From positions 1,798,001 through 1,862,000 of the forward strand of contig NZ_OY782578.1 of NCBI RefSeq assembly GCF_963677945.1: 64,000 nt of DNA, in the 5' to 3' direction. A model generated the notes under the pieces. That model was given only the letters and a program-made list of their open reading frames with translations. It did not search any database and was not told the DNA's origin. Of this stretch, positions 52,242-64,000 are shown piece by piece. The stretch is from an uncultured Bacteroides sp. GTDB taxonomy: Bacteria > Bacteroidota > Bacteroidia > Bacteroidales > Bacteroidaceae. Position 1 is the first letter of the stretch; every line of letters starts with the position of its first letter. Position numbers and translations under genes: made by a program.

Positions 52242-54980
52242 ATGACGAAACTGAAAGTATTGACCTTGTGTGGATTGGCTTGTCTTTTTGCTTCATGCCA
52301 AAAGAATGCAGTGTCGATAATTACTTCGCCTACAGCATCCAAACGCTTACAGTTTGGAACAGAACAGCTGAAGACAACTCTTGAGAACGACGGATATATG
52401 GTTAAAGTACGTAATCTGAATGATGCAAAACATTTAAGTGGAAAAACAATTCTTGCTTTGGAAAAAGGAGATCCTATTTCGCTTGACCTTGCAAAGAAAT
52501 ATGGCTTTATGCTTCCTGATTTTAACAAGAAAGAAGGCTTCTATATCGGGACGAAGAAAAATATAACTTTAATGTATGGCAATGATCCATCCGGAGCTTT
52601 GTATGGTTGCCTTCAACTGAAAGATCAGGTTAAAAAGAATACTTTGGAATTTTCTGCAAACATGACTGATGCTCCTGAAATGGTGCTAAGAGGTACATGT
52701 ATTGGAGTACAGAAACCATATTACCTACCAGGAAGAACTGTATACGAATATCCTTATACTGAAGAAAACTTTCCTTGGTTTTATGATAAGCAGATGTGGA
52801 TTAAATATCTGGATATGCTTGTGGCCAACAAAATGAACTCTGTTTATTTGTGGAATGGTCACCCTTTTGCTTCTTTAGTTAAACTAAAAGATTATCCGTT
52901 TGCTGTTGAAGTGGATGATGCTACATTCAAGAAAAATGAAGAGATGTTCTCGTTCATAACAAAAGAGGCCGACAAGCGTGGTATCTTTGTTATTCAGATG
53001 TTTTATAATATCCTTGTTTCAAAACCTTTTGCCGAGCATTATGGTATTAAAACTCAGGATAGAAATCGTCCTATTACTCCATTAATTGCTGACTATACAC
53101 GCAAATCTATCGCTGCATTTATTGAAAAGTATCCTAATGTAGGATTATTGGTTTGCCTTGGTGAAGCAATAGATACTTATGAAGATGATGTGGAATGGTT
53201 TACAAAAACTATTATTCCGGGTGTAAAAGACGGACTTAAGGCTTTGGGACGTACCGATGAACCTCCAGTTCTACTTCGTGCTCACGATACTGATTGTAAA
53301 ATGGTGATGGATAAAGCACTTCCTCTTTACAAGAATCTTTATACAATGCACAAATATAATGGAGAATCGCTTACTACTTATGAACCTCGCGGTCCATGGT
53401 CTAAGATTCATAAGGATCTTAGTTCTTTAGGAAGTATTCATATTAGTAACGTACATATTCTGGCCAATCTGGAACCTTTCCGCTGGAGTTCTCCTGATTT
53501 TATTCAGAAGGCAGTAAATGCGATGCATAATGTTCATGGAGCGAATGCACTTCATCTTTATCCGCAGGCTTCTTACTGGGATTGGCCTTATACTGCCGAT
53601 AAATTACCTGATGGTAAGCGTCAGGAACAACTAGATCGTGACTGGATGTGGTATAAAGGATGGGCTCGTTATGCATGGAATTGCCACCGTGATCGTAATG
53701 ATGAAGTTGTTTACTGGAAAGATCAGTTGGCAGACTATTACGGAATAGATGCTGCTAAAGCGGGTAATATTCTTGAAGCTTATGAACAAACTGGCGAGAT
53801 TGCTCCTAAATTGTTGCGTCGCTTTGGTATAACCGAAGGTAACAGACAAACGCTTCTTTTGGGTATGTTTATGAGCCAGTTGGTCAACCCTTATAAATAT
53901 ACTATCTATCCGGGATTCTATGAAAGCTGTGGACCGGAAGGTGAGAAGCTTATTGAATACGTTGAGAAAGAATGGAAGAAACAACCACATGTTGGAGAGT
54001 TGCCTCTTGATATAATTGCTCAGGTAATAGCGCATGGTGATAAAGCTATTGCTGCTATAGATAGTGTTGATGGAAAAGTAACGAAGAATAAAGAAGAGTT
54101 TGAACGTCTTCGTAATGATATGCACTGCTATCGTGAGTTTGCTTATGCTTTTAACTTGAAAGTGAAAGCGGCCAAGTTGGTTCTCGACTATCAGTGGGGA
54201 AAAGATATAAAGAATCTTGATGCGGCTATTCCATTGATGGAGCAAGGACTTGTTCACTATCGTAAATTAGTTGATCTGACAAAGGATCATTACTTGTATG
54301 CTAACAGTATGCAGACTTCACTACGTCGTATTCCTATCGGTGGCGATGATGGAAAAAACAAAACCTGGGCAGAAATGCTTGTTCATTATCAGAAAGAATT
54401 AGATAACTTTAAGGCAAATCTGGCAATGTTGAAAGATAAAGCAAACGGTAAGTTATTGTCTACAGATTCAAAGATTGCTGCGTTTGCTCCAGCTAAGGTT
54501 ACATTATTTGGTAAACCTTCTGTAGTAAAACTAACAAAGGGAGCGCAGTTGTTTGCTAACCTGAACGAAAAAGTTGTAGCTATTGCTCCTGAACTGGAAG
54601 GCCTTTCTGCTTTCTGTTTCAACGGTGACAAACAACGTGAAGAGGCTACAACAATTGAATTTGAAACTCAGGAACCGGTTACATTGCTGGTTGGTTATTT
54701 CCGCGATGACCAAAGAAAATTTGCGAAAGCTCCAAAGCTGGAAATAGATGCTTCTGCAAATGAATATGGTCAGGCTGAGCCTGTAATAATAAATGCTATT
54801 CGCATAAACAACATGCCTCTTGCAAATGTTCATCCTTTTAACTTTGCGCCTGGTAAACATAAACTTTTATTGCCAAAAGGATATCTGATTGTTCTTGGAT
54901 TTACGAATAAGAAAGATATGGTAACCAGAAATGCAGGTTTGGCTGGAGCCGATGAAACAGTAGACTGGTTATTCTATTAA
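52242..54980 (+). CDS. Large lipoprotein, putative GH67/GH84-like glycoside hydrolase
   Basis: Protein of 912 residues with lipobox FASC (Cys19), so surface or periplasm anchored. Residues ~25-140 look like the alpha/beta N-domain of alpha-glucuronidase and hexosaminidase-type enzymes (DPSGALYGCLQLKDQV). A barrel-like region follows with MVLRGTCIGVQKPYY, KYLDMLVANKMNSVYLWNGH, FSFITKEADKRGIFVIQMFY and LLVCLGEAIDTYEDD, in which the Glu of LGEAID is a candidate acid/base. C-terminal helices and a beta-domain complete it. No characterised family can be named with confidence. It lies 20 nt before the GH137-GH2 gene, so it probably acts on the same pectic glycan. Confidence 0.7.
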   Translation: MTKLKVLTLCGLACLFASCQKNAVSIITSPTASKRLQFGTEQLKTTLENDGYMVKVRNLNDAKHLSGKTILALEKGDPISLDLAKKYGFMLPDFNKKEGFYIGTKKNITLMYGNDPSGALYGCLQLKDQVKKNTLEFSANMTDAPEMVLRGTCIGVQKPYYLPGRTVYEYPYTEENFPWFYDKQMWIKYLDMLVANKMNSVYLWNGHPFASLVKLKDYPFAVEVDDATFKKNEEMFSFITKEADKRGIFVIQMFYNILVSKPFAEHYGIKTQDRNRPITPLIADYTRKSIAAFIEKYPNVGLLVCLGEAIDTYEDDVEWFTKTIIPGVKDGLKALGRTDEPPVLLRAHDTDCKMVMDKALPLYKNLYTMHKYNGESLTTYEPRGPWSKIHKDLSSLGSIHISNVHILANLEPFRWSSPDFIQKAVNAMHNVHGANALHLYPQASYWDWPYTADKLPDGKRQEQLDRDWMWYKGWARYAWNCHRDRNDEVVYWKDQLADYYGIDAAKAGNILEAYEQTGEIAPKLLRRFGITEGNRQTLLLGMFMSQLVNPYKYTIYPGFYESCGPEGEKLIEYVEKEWKKQPHVGELPLDIIAQVIAHGDKAIAAIDSVDGKVTKNKEEFERLRNDMHCYREFAYAFNLKVKAAKLVLDYQWGKDIKNLDAAIPLMEQGLVHYRKLVDLTKDHYLYANSMQTSLRRIPIGGDDGKNKTWAEMLVHYQKELDNFKANLAMLKDKANGKLLSTDSKIAAFAPAKVTLFGKPSVVKLTKGAQLFANLNEKVVAIAPELEGLSAFCFNGDKQREEATTIEFETQEPVTLLVGYFRDDQRKFAKAPKLEIDASANEYGQAEPVIINAIRINNMPLANVHPFNFAPGKHKLLLPKGYLIVLGFTNKKDMVTRNAGLAGADETVDWLFY

Positions 54981-54999
54981 TATAAATTATAGAGATAAA

Positions 55000-57900
55000 A
55001 TGATGATAATAAAACGCCATTTAACGGCTTTTCTTACTCTTCTTATTTCATTGGGAGGATTTGCTCAGCAGCAAGTTCCTCAGAATAAAATGGAGGAAAT
55101 TTATGAGAAGATTAAAACTCCTTATAAGTATGGTTTGGTTATTGCGCCAACCACTAATAAATATAAGGTAGACTGCCCGAGTGTATTCAGAGAAGGTAAT
55201 AAGTGGTACATGACTTACCTGATGTATAACGGGCAGAATGGCAAAGATGGTCGTGGATACCAGACTATGCTTGCGGAAAGTGATGATTTGCTTAAGTGGA
55301 AAACTTTGGGAAATGTTCTTTCTTTCCGTGATGGTACCTGGGATACAAATCAGCGTGGTGGTTTTCTCTCTTTACTCGATAATACATGGGGTGGAAGTTA
55401 TAAGCTGAATAAGTTTAAAAATAAATATTGGATGACTTATATTGGTGGAGCTTCTGCCGGATATGAGTCCGGACCTTTGAAAATTGGTGTGGCTTTTACT
55501 AAGAAAAATATTACGAAGGCTCACGAATGGGAAAGTCTGGATAAACCAATCTTGAGCCCGGAAGACAAAGATGCTCAGTGGTTTGAAAATATTACTCAGT
55601 ATAAAAGTTGTGTTTATTGGGATAAGGATAAAAAGCTTGGCAAACAGTTTGTAATGTATTACAATGCCGGCGGTCGTAATCCAAAGACAAATATCAAAGC
55701 AGAAAGAATTGGTATTGCTCTGTCTGATGATATGATTCACTGGAAGAGATATGAGGGTAATCCAATCTTCACTCATGAAGAAGGACTTACTGCCGATGCA
55801 TACATTCAGAAGATGGGTGATGTGTACGTTATGTTCTACTTCAGTGCTTTCCGTAGCTCAAGGAAATATAAAGCATTCAATACTTTTGCCTGCTCGTATG
55901 ACCTTGTTCACTGGACCGACTGGACTGGCGACGACTTGGTTATTCCTTCAAAGGATTATGATAATCTTTTTGCTCATAAATCATGCGTGGTAGAACATAA
56001 AGGAGTGGTTTATCATTTTTATTGTGGAGTAAACAAAAACGATCAGCGTGGTATTGCAGTTGCTGTTTCAAAACCAATGGGAAAATCGGAAGCTCATTTC
56101 CCTGCTCCGGAACAGGCTGGAAAAAGAATTATCAGTTCGTTGAATAATGATTGGTATACAGTTGCTGCCGGAGAAAACAGTAATACTTATGATGCATTTA
56201 ATGTGACTGCCGACTGGAAGAAAGTTAATCTTCCTCATAACTGGGATGATTATGCGGGATACCGTCAGCTGGTACATGGTAATCGTCATGGTAATGCATG
56301 GTACAAAAAAGAATTTGACTTGCCGGCTTATGATGCTGATAAGAGATTGTTTATCCGTTTTGATGGAGTAGGCTCTTATGCCACAGTTTATGTAAATGGC
56401 AAAAATTTGGGACGCCGTCCGAGTGGTCGCACAACTTTTACTCTTGATGTAACAGATGCTTTGAAACCCGGTGCAAAAAATACAATTGCCGTTAAAGCGG
56501 AGCATCCTTCAATGATTTCAGATATGCCATGGGTTTGTGGTGGTTGTTCTTCAGAATTTGGATTCTCGGAAGGTTCTCAGCCAATGGGAATCTATCGTCC
56601 GGTAACTCTTGAAGTTACAGATAAAGTTCGTATTGAACCATTCGGTGTACATATATGGAATGATGAAAAAGCTAAGACTGTTAACATTGAAACTGAAATA
56701 AAGAATTACGGAAACACTGTTGAAACAGTAGAGCTTGTAAGCAAACTTACCGATGAAAATTGGACTCAGGCATTCCGTTTATCAGAAAATGTAACTCTTC
56801 AACCGGGAGAAACGAAAGTGATAAAGCAGGTGAGCCCTGAAATTAAGGATGTTCATTTATGGTCGGTTGAGGATCCGTATCTTTACTCATTAGCTTCAGT
56901 TGTAAAACGTGGAGGTAAAAGTACAGACGAGATGACTACTTCTTACGGTATCCGTACGGTAAGCTGGCCTGTACTTCGTAAAGATGGTGACAAGACTTTC
57001 CGTCTGAATGGTAAATCGGTTTTTATTAACGGTGTTTGTGAATACGAACATCAGTTTGGACAATCTCATGCTTTCTCTAATGAACAGATAGCTTCTCGTG
57101 TAAAACAAATAAAAGCTGCCGGCTTTAATGCTTTCCGTGATGCTCATCAACCTCATAATTTGTCTTATCAGAATTACTGGGATGAGAATGGAATTATTTT
57201 CTGGCCTCAGTTCTCGGCGCATATATGGTATGATTCTCCTGAATTCCGTAATAACTTTAAAGCATTACTTCGTCAGTGGGTGAAGGAACGACGTAATTCT
57301 CCTTCTGTAGTGATGTGGGGATTGCAGAATGAAAGTTCTTTGCCAAAGGAATTTGCAGAGGAGTGTGCAAATATCATTCGTGAAATGGATCCAACAGCCC
57401 GAAATCAAAGAATAGTAACCACTTGTAACGGTGGTGAAGGAACAGATTGGGATGTGGTTCAGAATTGGTCGGGTACTTATGGAGGATTTCCTGATAACTA
57501 TAATAAAGAAATCAGCAATCAGTTATTGAATGGTGAATATGGTGCATGGCGTTCTATTGATTTGCATACCGAAGGAGATTTTGATCAGAATGGTGTGTGG
57601 AGCGAAAACAGAATGTGTCAGTTGCTCGAAAAGAAAATTCGTTTGGCTGAGTCTGTGAAAGACAGTTGTTGCGGTCAGTTCCAATGGGTATTCAGTTCAC
57701 ACGATAATCCGGGACGCAAACAACCGGATGAGGGTTATCGAATGATTGATAAAGTGGGACCATTTAATTATAAAGGCTTGGTTACTCCATGGGAAGAACC
57801 GGTAGATGCTTACTATATGTATCGTGCAAACTATATTCCGGCAAAGAAAGATCCAATGGTTTATATCGTGTCTCATACCTGGGCCGATCGTTTTACTAAA

Positions 57901-59208
57901 ACAAAAGGTCGAGTGAATATTGATGTATTCAGTAATTGTGATTCAGTGAAACTATACAATGATGCAACTGATACTCTTTTAATGGGTAAGAAAACCAATC
58001 ATGGAGTGGGAACTCATTTTATGTGGGAACACAGAGCTGTTCGTTACAATGTTTTGCGTGCGGTTGGTTATTATGGCGGAAAACCGGTAACTCAGGATGT
58101 AATTGTTTTGGATGGACTGGAAAAAGCGCTTCATTTTGATATGCTATATACTAATGTTGCTCCTATTCTGAAAGGTGAAAAGAATTACAACTATATTTAC
58201 CGTGTAAACTGTGGCGGTGATAAATATACAGATGAGTACGGACAGGTTTGGAGTGCCGATGTGGCAAAAGGAACAAGCAAAGGCTGGGGATCTACTTCCT
58301 GGGCTGATGATTATAAAGGACTAAATCCTTATCTTGGCAGCCAGCGATTTACTTCAGATCCTATTGATGGAACGAAGGACTGGAGTCTTTTCGGACACTT
58401 CCGCTACGGACGTCATAAACTGGCTTATCACTTCCCGCTTCCGGATGGCGAGTATCGAGTAGAACTCTATTTCACAGAGCCATGGCACGGAACGGGTGGC
58501 AGTAAGGATTGCGAAGGACTTCGTATCTTTGATGTTGCCGTTAATGATTCTACTTACATTAATGATATGGATCTCTGGGCAGAATCAGGTCACGATGTTG
58601 CTTATAAGAAAGTAGTAAATGCTACTATTAAAGGTGGTGAACTAAAGATTTCGTTCCCTGAAGTGAAAGCTGGTCAGGCTGTAATCTCTGCTATTGCAAT
58701 TGCTTCACGTAATAAAGATATTCGTCCGGTTGAGGCTGCTCCGTCAAACGGCTGGTCATGGAATAATATTGAATGTGTAGTTGCTATTCCTCAGGCTTCA
58801 TTACCTGAAGGACAAGATTCGCGTGCCACTGTTACTTACCAGGCTGAAGATGCTTTGATAAAAGGAAAATCTGAAAAGAAACTTCACAAAAAGCAGACTG
58901 GTGTTTGTTTCTTGAAAGGTAATTCAAACAGTATTGAATGGAACATTAATACAGGTATAGCCAACGTGTATGCTCTTCGATTTAGTTATATGAATATAAC
59001 TTCGGCTCCAATCAAAGTTCGTGTTCAACTGATTGCTGCTGATGGAAGAATCCTGAAGAATGATGAAATAACCTTTCCGGTTGCTGCAGAAAAATGGAAA
59101 ACGTTAAGTACTACAACTGGTAGTTATATTAATGCCGGCCATTATAAAGTACGCATCATTGCAGATAATATGAATGGTTTATGGTTTAATGCACTGGATG
59201 TGCAATAA
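55000..59208 (+). CDS. GH137-GH2 fusion with malectin-like and CBM-like tail
   Basis: Protein of 1402 residues with signal peptide (GFA/Q). Residues ~35-370 are a five-bladed propeller (DCPSVFREGNKWYMTYLMYN, SDDMIHWKRYEGNPIF) as in GH137. Residues ~385-1000 are GH2: jelly-roll (HNWDDYAG, GSYATVYVNGKNLGR), immunoglobulin-like domain and barrel with the acid/base region VVMWGLQNESS near 775 and LLNGEYGAW as probable nucleophile strand. Malectin-like sequence lies at ~1060-1245 (YRVELYFTEPWHGTGG) and a final beta-sandwich at ~1270-1402. The architecture and length match BT0996, the RG-II beta-L-arabinofuranosidase / beta-glucuronidase. Confidence 0.85.
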   Translation: MMIIKRHLTAFLTLLISLGGFAQQQVPQNKMEEIYEKIKTPYKYGLVIAPTTNKYKVDCPSVFREGNKWYMTYLMYNGQNGKDGRGYQTMLAESDDLLKWKTLGNVLSFRDGTWDTNQRGGFLSLLDNTWGGSYKLNKFKNKYWMTYIGGASAGYESGPLKIGVAFTKKNITKAHEWESLDKPILSPEDKDAQWFENITQYKSCVYWDKDKKLGKQFVMYYNAGGRNPKTNIKAERIGIALSDDMIHWKRYEGNPIFTHEEGLTADAYIQKMGDVYVMFYFSAFRSSRKYKAFNTFACSYDLVHWTDWTGDDLVIPSKDYDNLFAHKSCVVEHKGVVYHFYCGVNKNDQRGIAVAVSKPMGKSEAHFPAPEQAGKRIISSLNNDWYTVAAGENSNTYDAFNVTADWKKVNLPHNWDDYAGYRQLVHGNRHGNAWYKKEFDLPAYDADKRLFIRFDGVGSYATVYVNGKNLGRRPSGRTTFTLDVTDALKPGAKNTIAVKAEHPSMISDMPWVCGGCSSEFGFSEGSQPMGIYRPVTLEVTDKVRIEPFGVHIWNDEKAKTVNIETEIKNYGNTVETVELVSKLTDENWTQAFRLSENVTLQPGETKVIKQVSPEIKDVHLWSVEDPYLYSLASVVKRGGKSTDEMTTSYGIRTVSWPVLRKDGDKTFRLNGKSVFINGVCEYEHQFGQSHAFSNEQIASRVKQIKAAGFNAFRDAHQPHNLSYQNYWDENGIIFWPQFSAHIWYDSPEFRNNFKALLRQWVKERRNSPSVVMWGLQNESSLPKEFAEECANIIREMDPTARNQRIVTTCNGGEGTDWDVVQNWSGTYGGFPDNYNKEISNQLLNGEYGAWRSIDLHTEGDFDQNGVWSENRMCQLLEKKIRLAESVKDSCCGQFQWVFSSHDNPGRKQPDEGYRMIDKVGPFNYKGLVTPWEEPVDAYYMYRANYIPAKKDPMVYIVSHTWADRFTKTKGRVNIDVFSNCDSVKLYNDATDTLLMGKKTNHGVGTHFMWEHRAVRYNVLRAVGYYGGKPVTQDVIVLDGLEKALHFDMLYTNVAPILKGEKNYNYIYRVNCGGDKYTDEYGQVWSADVAKGTSKGWGSTSWADDYKGLNPYLGSQRFTSDPIDGTKDWSLFGHFRYGRHKLAYHFPLPDGEYRVELYFTEPWHGTGGSKDCEGLRIFDVAVNDSTYINDMDLWAESGHDVAYKKVVNATIKGGELKISFPEVKAGQAVISAIAIASRNKDIRPVEAAPSNGWSWNNIECVVAIPQASLPEGQDSRATVTYQAEDALIKGKSEKKLHKKQTGVCFLKGNSNSIEWNINTGIANVYALRFSYMNITSAPIKVRVQLIAADGRILKNDEITFPVAAEKWKTLSTTTGSYINAGHYKVRIIADNMNGLWFNALDVQ

Positions 59209-59223
59209 TTAAACTTTTGATAA

Positions 59224-62505
<3,282 letters not shown>

Positions 62506-62508
62506 ATA

Positions 62509-62548
62509 AATTAGATTCAGAATCAAGAAATTGATTCTGAATCTAATT
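62509..62548. terminator. Bidirectional terminator between convergent genes
   Basis: Perfect 18-bp stem: AATTAGATTCAGAATCAA (62509-62526), loop GAAA, reverse complement to 62548. It serves the GH2 operon and the convergent gene on the minus strand. Confidence 0.85.
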
Positions 62549-62551
62549 AGA

Positions 62552-64000
62552 TCATTTTACCATAACGCATTTGCGTCCAACAATATAAACTCCGCGATCA
62601 AGTCCATCTAATGCATTTTTTCTTTGCACTTGCGAACGGAGTTTAATTCCTACCATTGAGTAAACATCTACAAGCTCATTGCCATTATTATTATCAATAA
62701 CTGGAATGTCGACAGAAGATTCGCCATCATTACTCAAATAAATATCCTTGATTTTTATTGGTGAACTACCTAACGACCAGAAGCCGATAATATAAAGATG
62801 TGAAGGATCACATTTTAGAGTAGGGGTTTTACTTTTCGCTAAATTAGAGAGATCAAAAGCCACCTTTAACTTATCACCCATATCGTACATATAACAATCT
62901 GTCCAATAATTAGACGTATCAAATAAGCGGAAAGAAGCTCCACACGTTTGTTTCTCGGCCAATTCCACTACAAGATATTTGTAACTTGAAAGATTTAGCC
63001 CATTCGCATATTTCCATCCACCAAATCCATATTGTCCTGTAGTAAGCGTTTTAGTTGCTTCATCGAACGTGCCGGCTCCATAAATTGTAGAATTAAAAAG
63101 CTCACTTGTTAATGGGAACGTTTTCACATTTACTTGAAATTGGCCACTTTGTATATTTCCTAATAAGTCCTGGTAGCTGAAATCAACCGTTGAAACACCA
63201 TCAGCTTTAGCTATTATTTGTCCATTTACAATCGAAATATTATTGGATGAAGGGTTACTATAAATAGCTTCATTCGTTACATCTTCTGTATGTCCGTCTA
63301 AATAATGAGCTGTAACTTTAAAATCTTTCGAGGTACCAATCAACATATTATATGTGTTTTGCTCCACTGATACACTGCTTATTGTCATTTGATTCTTGGT
63401 AAACCCTACAAAAGTATTATCATAAAAAGTATCTTCTGTAAATTGTCTTTCAGTACTGAACCAGTCAACATCAACATAACCACCTGTTTGGGACGTTGCA
63501 TAATTAAAGATAGCAAATCTATTACCTACAAAAACTGAAAGATTGTATTTCATATCTAGCTCATCGCCAAACTTATTATAGGTAACATTATCTGTACTGT
63601 AATAAAAGCTAGCCTTACTCGTACTATAATTGGTTATTGCTCTTAAATAGATGATCGAATCACATGTTATAGGTTGAGAGAAATTAGTTTTATTTCCGGT
63701 ATTCATCATTACAAGCTTCTTTGTTCCTCCCGAAACGGTTATACCAATATAAGCATAAGGATCCTGGAATACTGCCAGACCGGCCACATCACCCTCTTTC
63801 ATCTTTTGTACATCCATACGGATAGTTCCATAAGAATCTGTAGTATTGGAATAGTATCCCAGGATTCGTTGTGTCAATGTATTGCGGGCTTTTTGCAATG
63901 AATCAACCACGTTTACCGTTTGCAAACGAAGATAGCCTGCTTTTTCCATCAATGACCATTTAGAATCATCAGGATTGTGGTTCCATTCCCATTGCATACC
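62552..64000 (-). CDS. GH43-like enzyme, C-terminal part (runs off the window)
   Basis: At least 482 residues; the frame continues beyond the right edge, so the catalytic propeller is not seen. The visible part starts with QWEWNHNPDDSKWSL and GYLRLQT, the GH43 C-terminal beta-sandwich pattern, followed by a bacterial Ig-like domain (TAHYLDGHTEDVTNEAIYS), another sandwich (FGGWKYANGLNLSSYKYLVV) and an ending VDVYSMVGIKLRSQV..GLDRGVYIVGRK that resembles a secretion-tail or C-terminal sorting domain. GH43 enzymes cleave arabinose or xylose links. It is convergent to the RG-II-like operon and may belong to the same utilisation locus. Confidence 0.75.
   Translation of the reverse strand, partial: GMQWEWNHNPDDSKWSLMEKAGYLRLQTVNVVDSLQKARNTLTQRILGYYSNTTDSYGTIRMDVQKMKEGDVAGLAVFQDPYAYIGITVSGGTKKLVMMNTGNKTNFSQPITCDSIIYLRAITNYSTSKASFYYSTDNVTYNKFGDELDMKYNLSVFVGNRFAIFNYATSQTGGYVDVDWFSTERQFTEDTFYDNTFVGFTKNQMTISSVSVEQNTYNMLIGTSKDFKVTAHYLDGHTEDVTNEAIYSNPSSNNISIVNGQIIAKADGVSTVDFSYQDLLGNIQSGQFQVNVKTFPLTSELFNSTIYGAGTFDEATKTLTTGQYGFGGWKYANGLNLSSYKYLVVELAEKQTCGASFRLFDTSNYWTDCYMYDMGDKLKVAFDLSNLAKSKTPTLKCDPSHLYIIGFWSLGSSPIKIKDIYLSNDGESSVDIPVIDNNNGNELVDVYSMVGIKLRSQVQRKNALDGLDRGVYIVGRKCVMVK

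Overview
The window is a piece of a low-GC Bacteroidales chromosome, most likely Bacteroides or a close relative. Evidence for this is three SusC/SusD pairs, promoters with the Bacteroides -7 consensus TAnnTTTG, weak Shine-Dalgarno sites, many lipoproteins and a polysaccharide-utilisation gene set closest in content to the B. thetaiotaomicron rhamnogalacturonan-II loci. No rRNA, tRNA, CRISPR array, transposase or replication origin was seen.

Layout. 1-3263: very AT-rich accessory cluster (tail of a UvrD-type helicase, a coiled-coil protein of unknown function, a helical-repeat protein with a methyltransferase domain), a candidate defence cassette. 3368-3980: remains of a HicAB toxin-antitoxin pair (decayed hicA, intact hicB). 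4042-4422: small membrane protein. 4662-30816: a sulfur-amino-acid acquisition region with cysteine desulfidase, three SusC/SusD systems, two paralogous substrate-binding proteins, an N-terminal-nucleophile amidohydrolase, a TlpA thioredoxin, an M20 amidohydrolase, an amino-acid permease and a homocysteine S-methyltransferase-like enzyme. 31147-33753: operon of a CDP-glycerol phosphotransferase-like enzyme, a class V aminotransferase and a TagD-like cytidylyltransferase. 33833-37670 (minus strand): peptide export locus with a 37-residue double-glycine precursor, HlyD protein, C39-peptidase ABC exporter and a tiny membrane protein; a two-component system is divergent from it (37794-39796). 40263-42673: two PhzF-family genes around a DUF1697 gene, behind an array of four 22-bp repeats. 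42787-43067: hipB-like gene with a truncated hipA. 43227-45570 (minus): two-gene cassette whose first product carries a DisA/DAC-like nucleotide-binding domain. 45922-62505: glycoside hydrolases resembling the RG-II degradome (GH127, GH141, GH78, unknown lipoprotein, GH137-GH2 fusion, GH2). 62552-64000 (minus): C-terminal part of a GH43-like enzyme.

The main observation concerns 5960-20910. Four promoters there share one operator with fixed geometry: AAATRCC-N8-GGTATT(T/G), then exactly 20 nt, then the -7 box. Three of the four are followed by a short ORF encoding a related peptide that starts MK-x-(I/L)-(L/I/F)-x-K and contains a Met/Cys-rich stretch (MRMCCC, MRCC, MRMCC). The fourth promoter drives the TlpA gene. 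I read this as a two-layer control system, a shared transcription factor plus translation-dependent leader-peptide sensing of cysteine/methionine, acting on TonB-dependent uptake of a sulfur-containing amide or peptide. The regulator itself is not visible here.

Two further candidate undescribed systems are the DAC-like two-gene cassette and the small double-glycine peptide locus.
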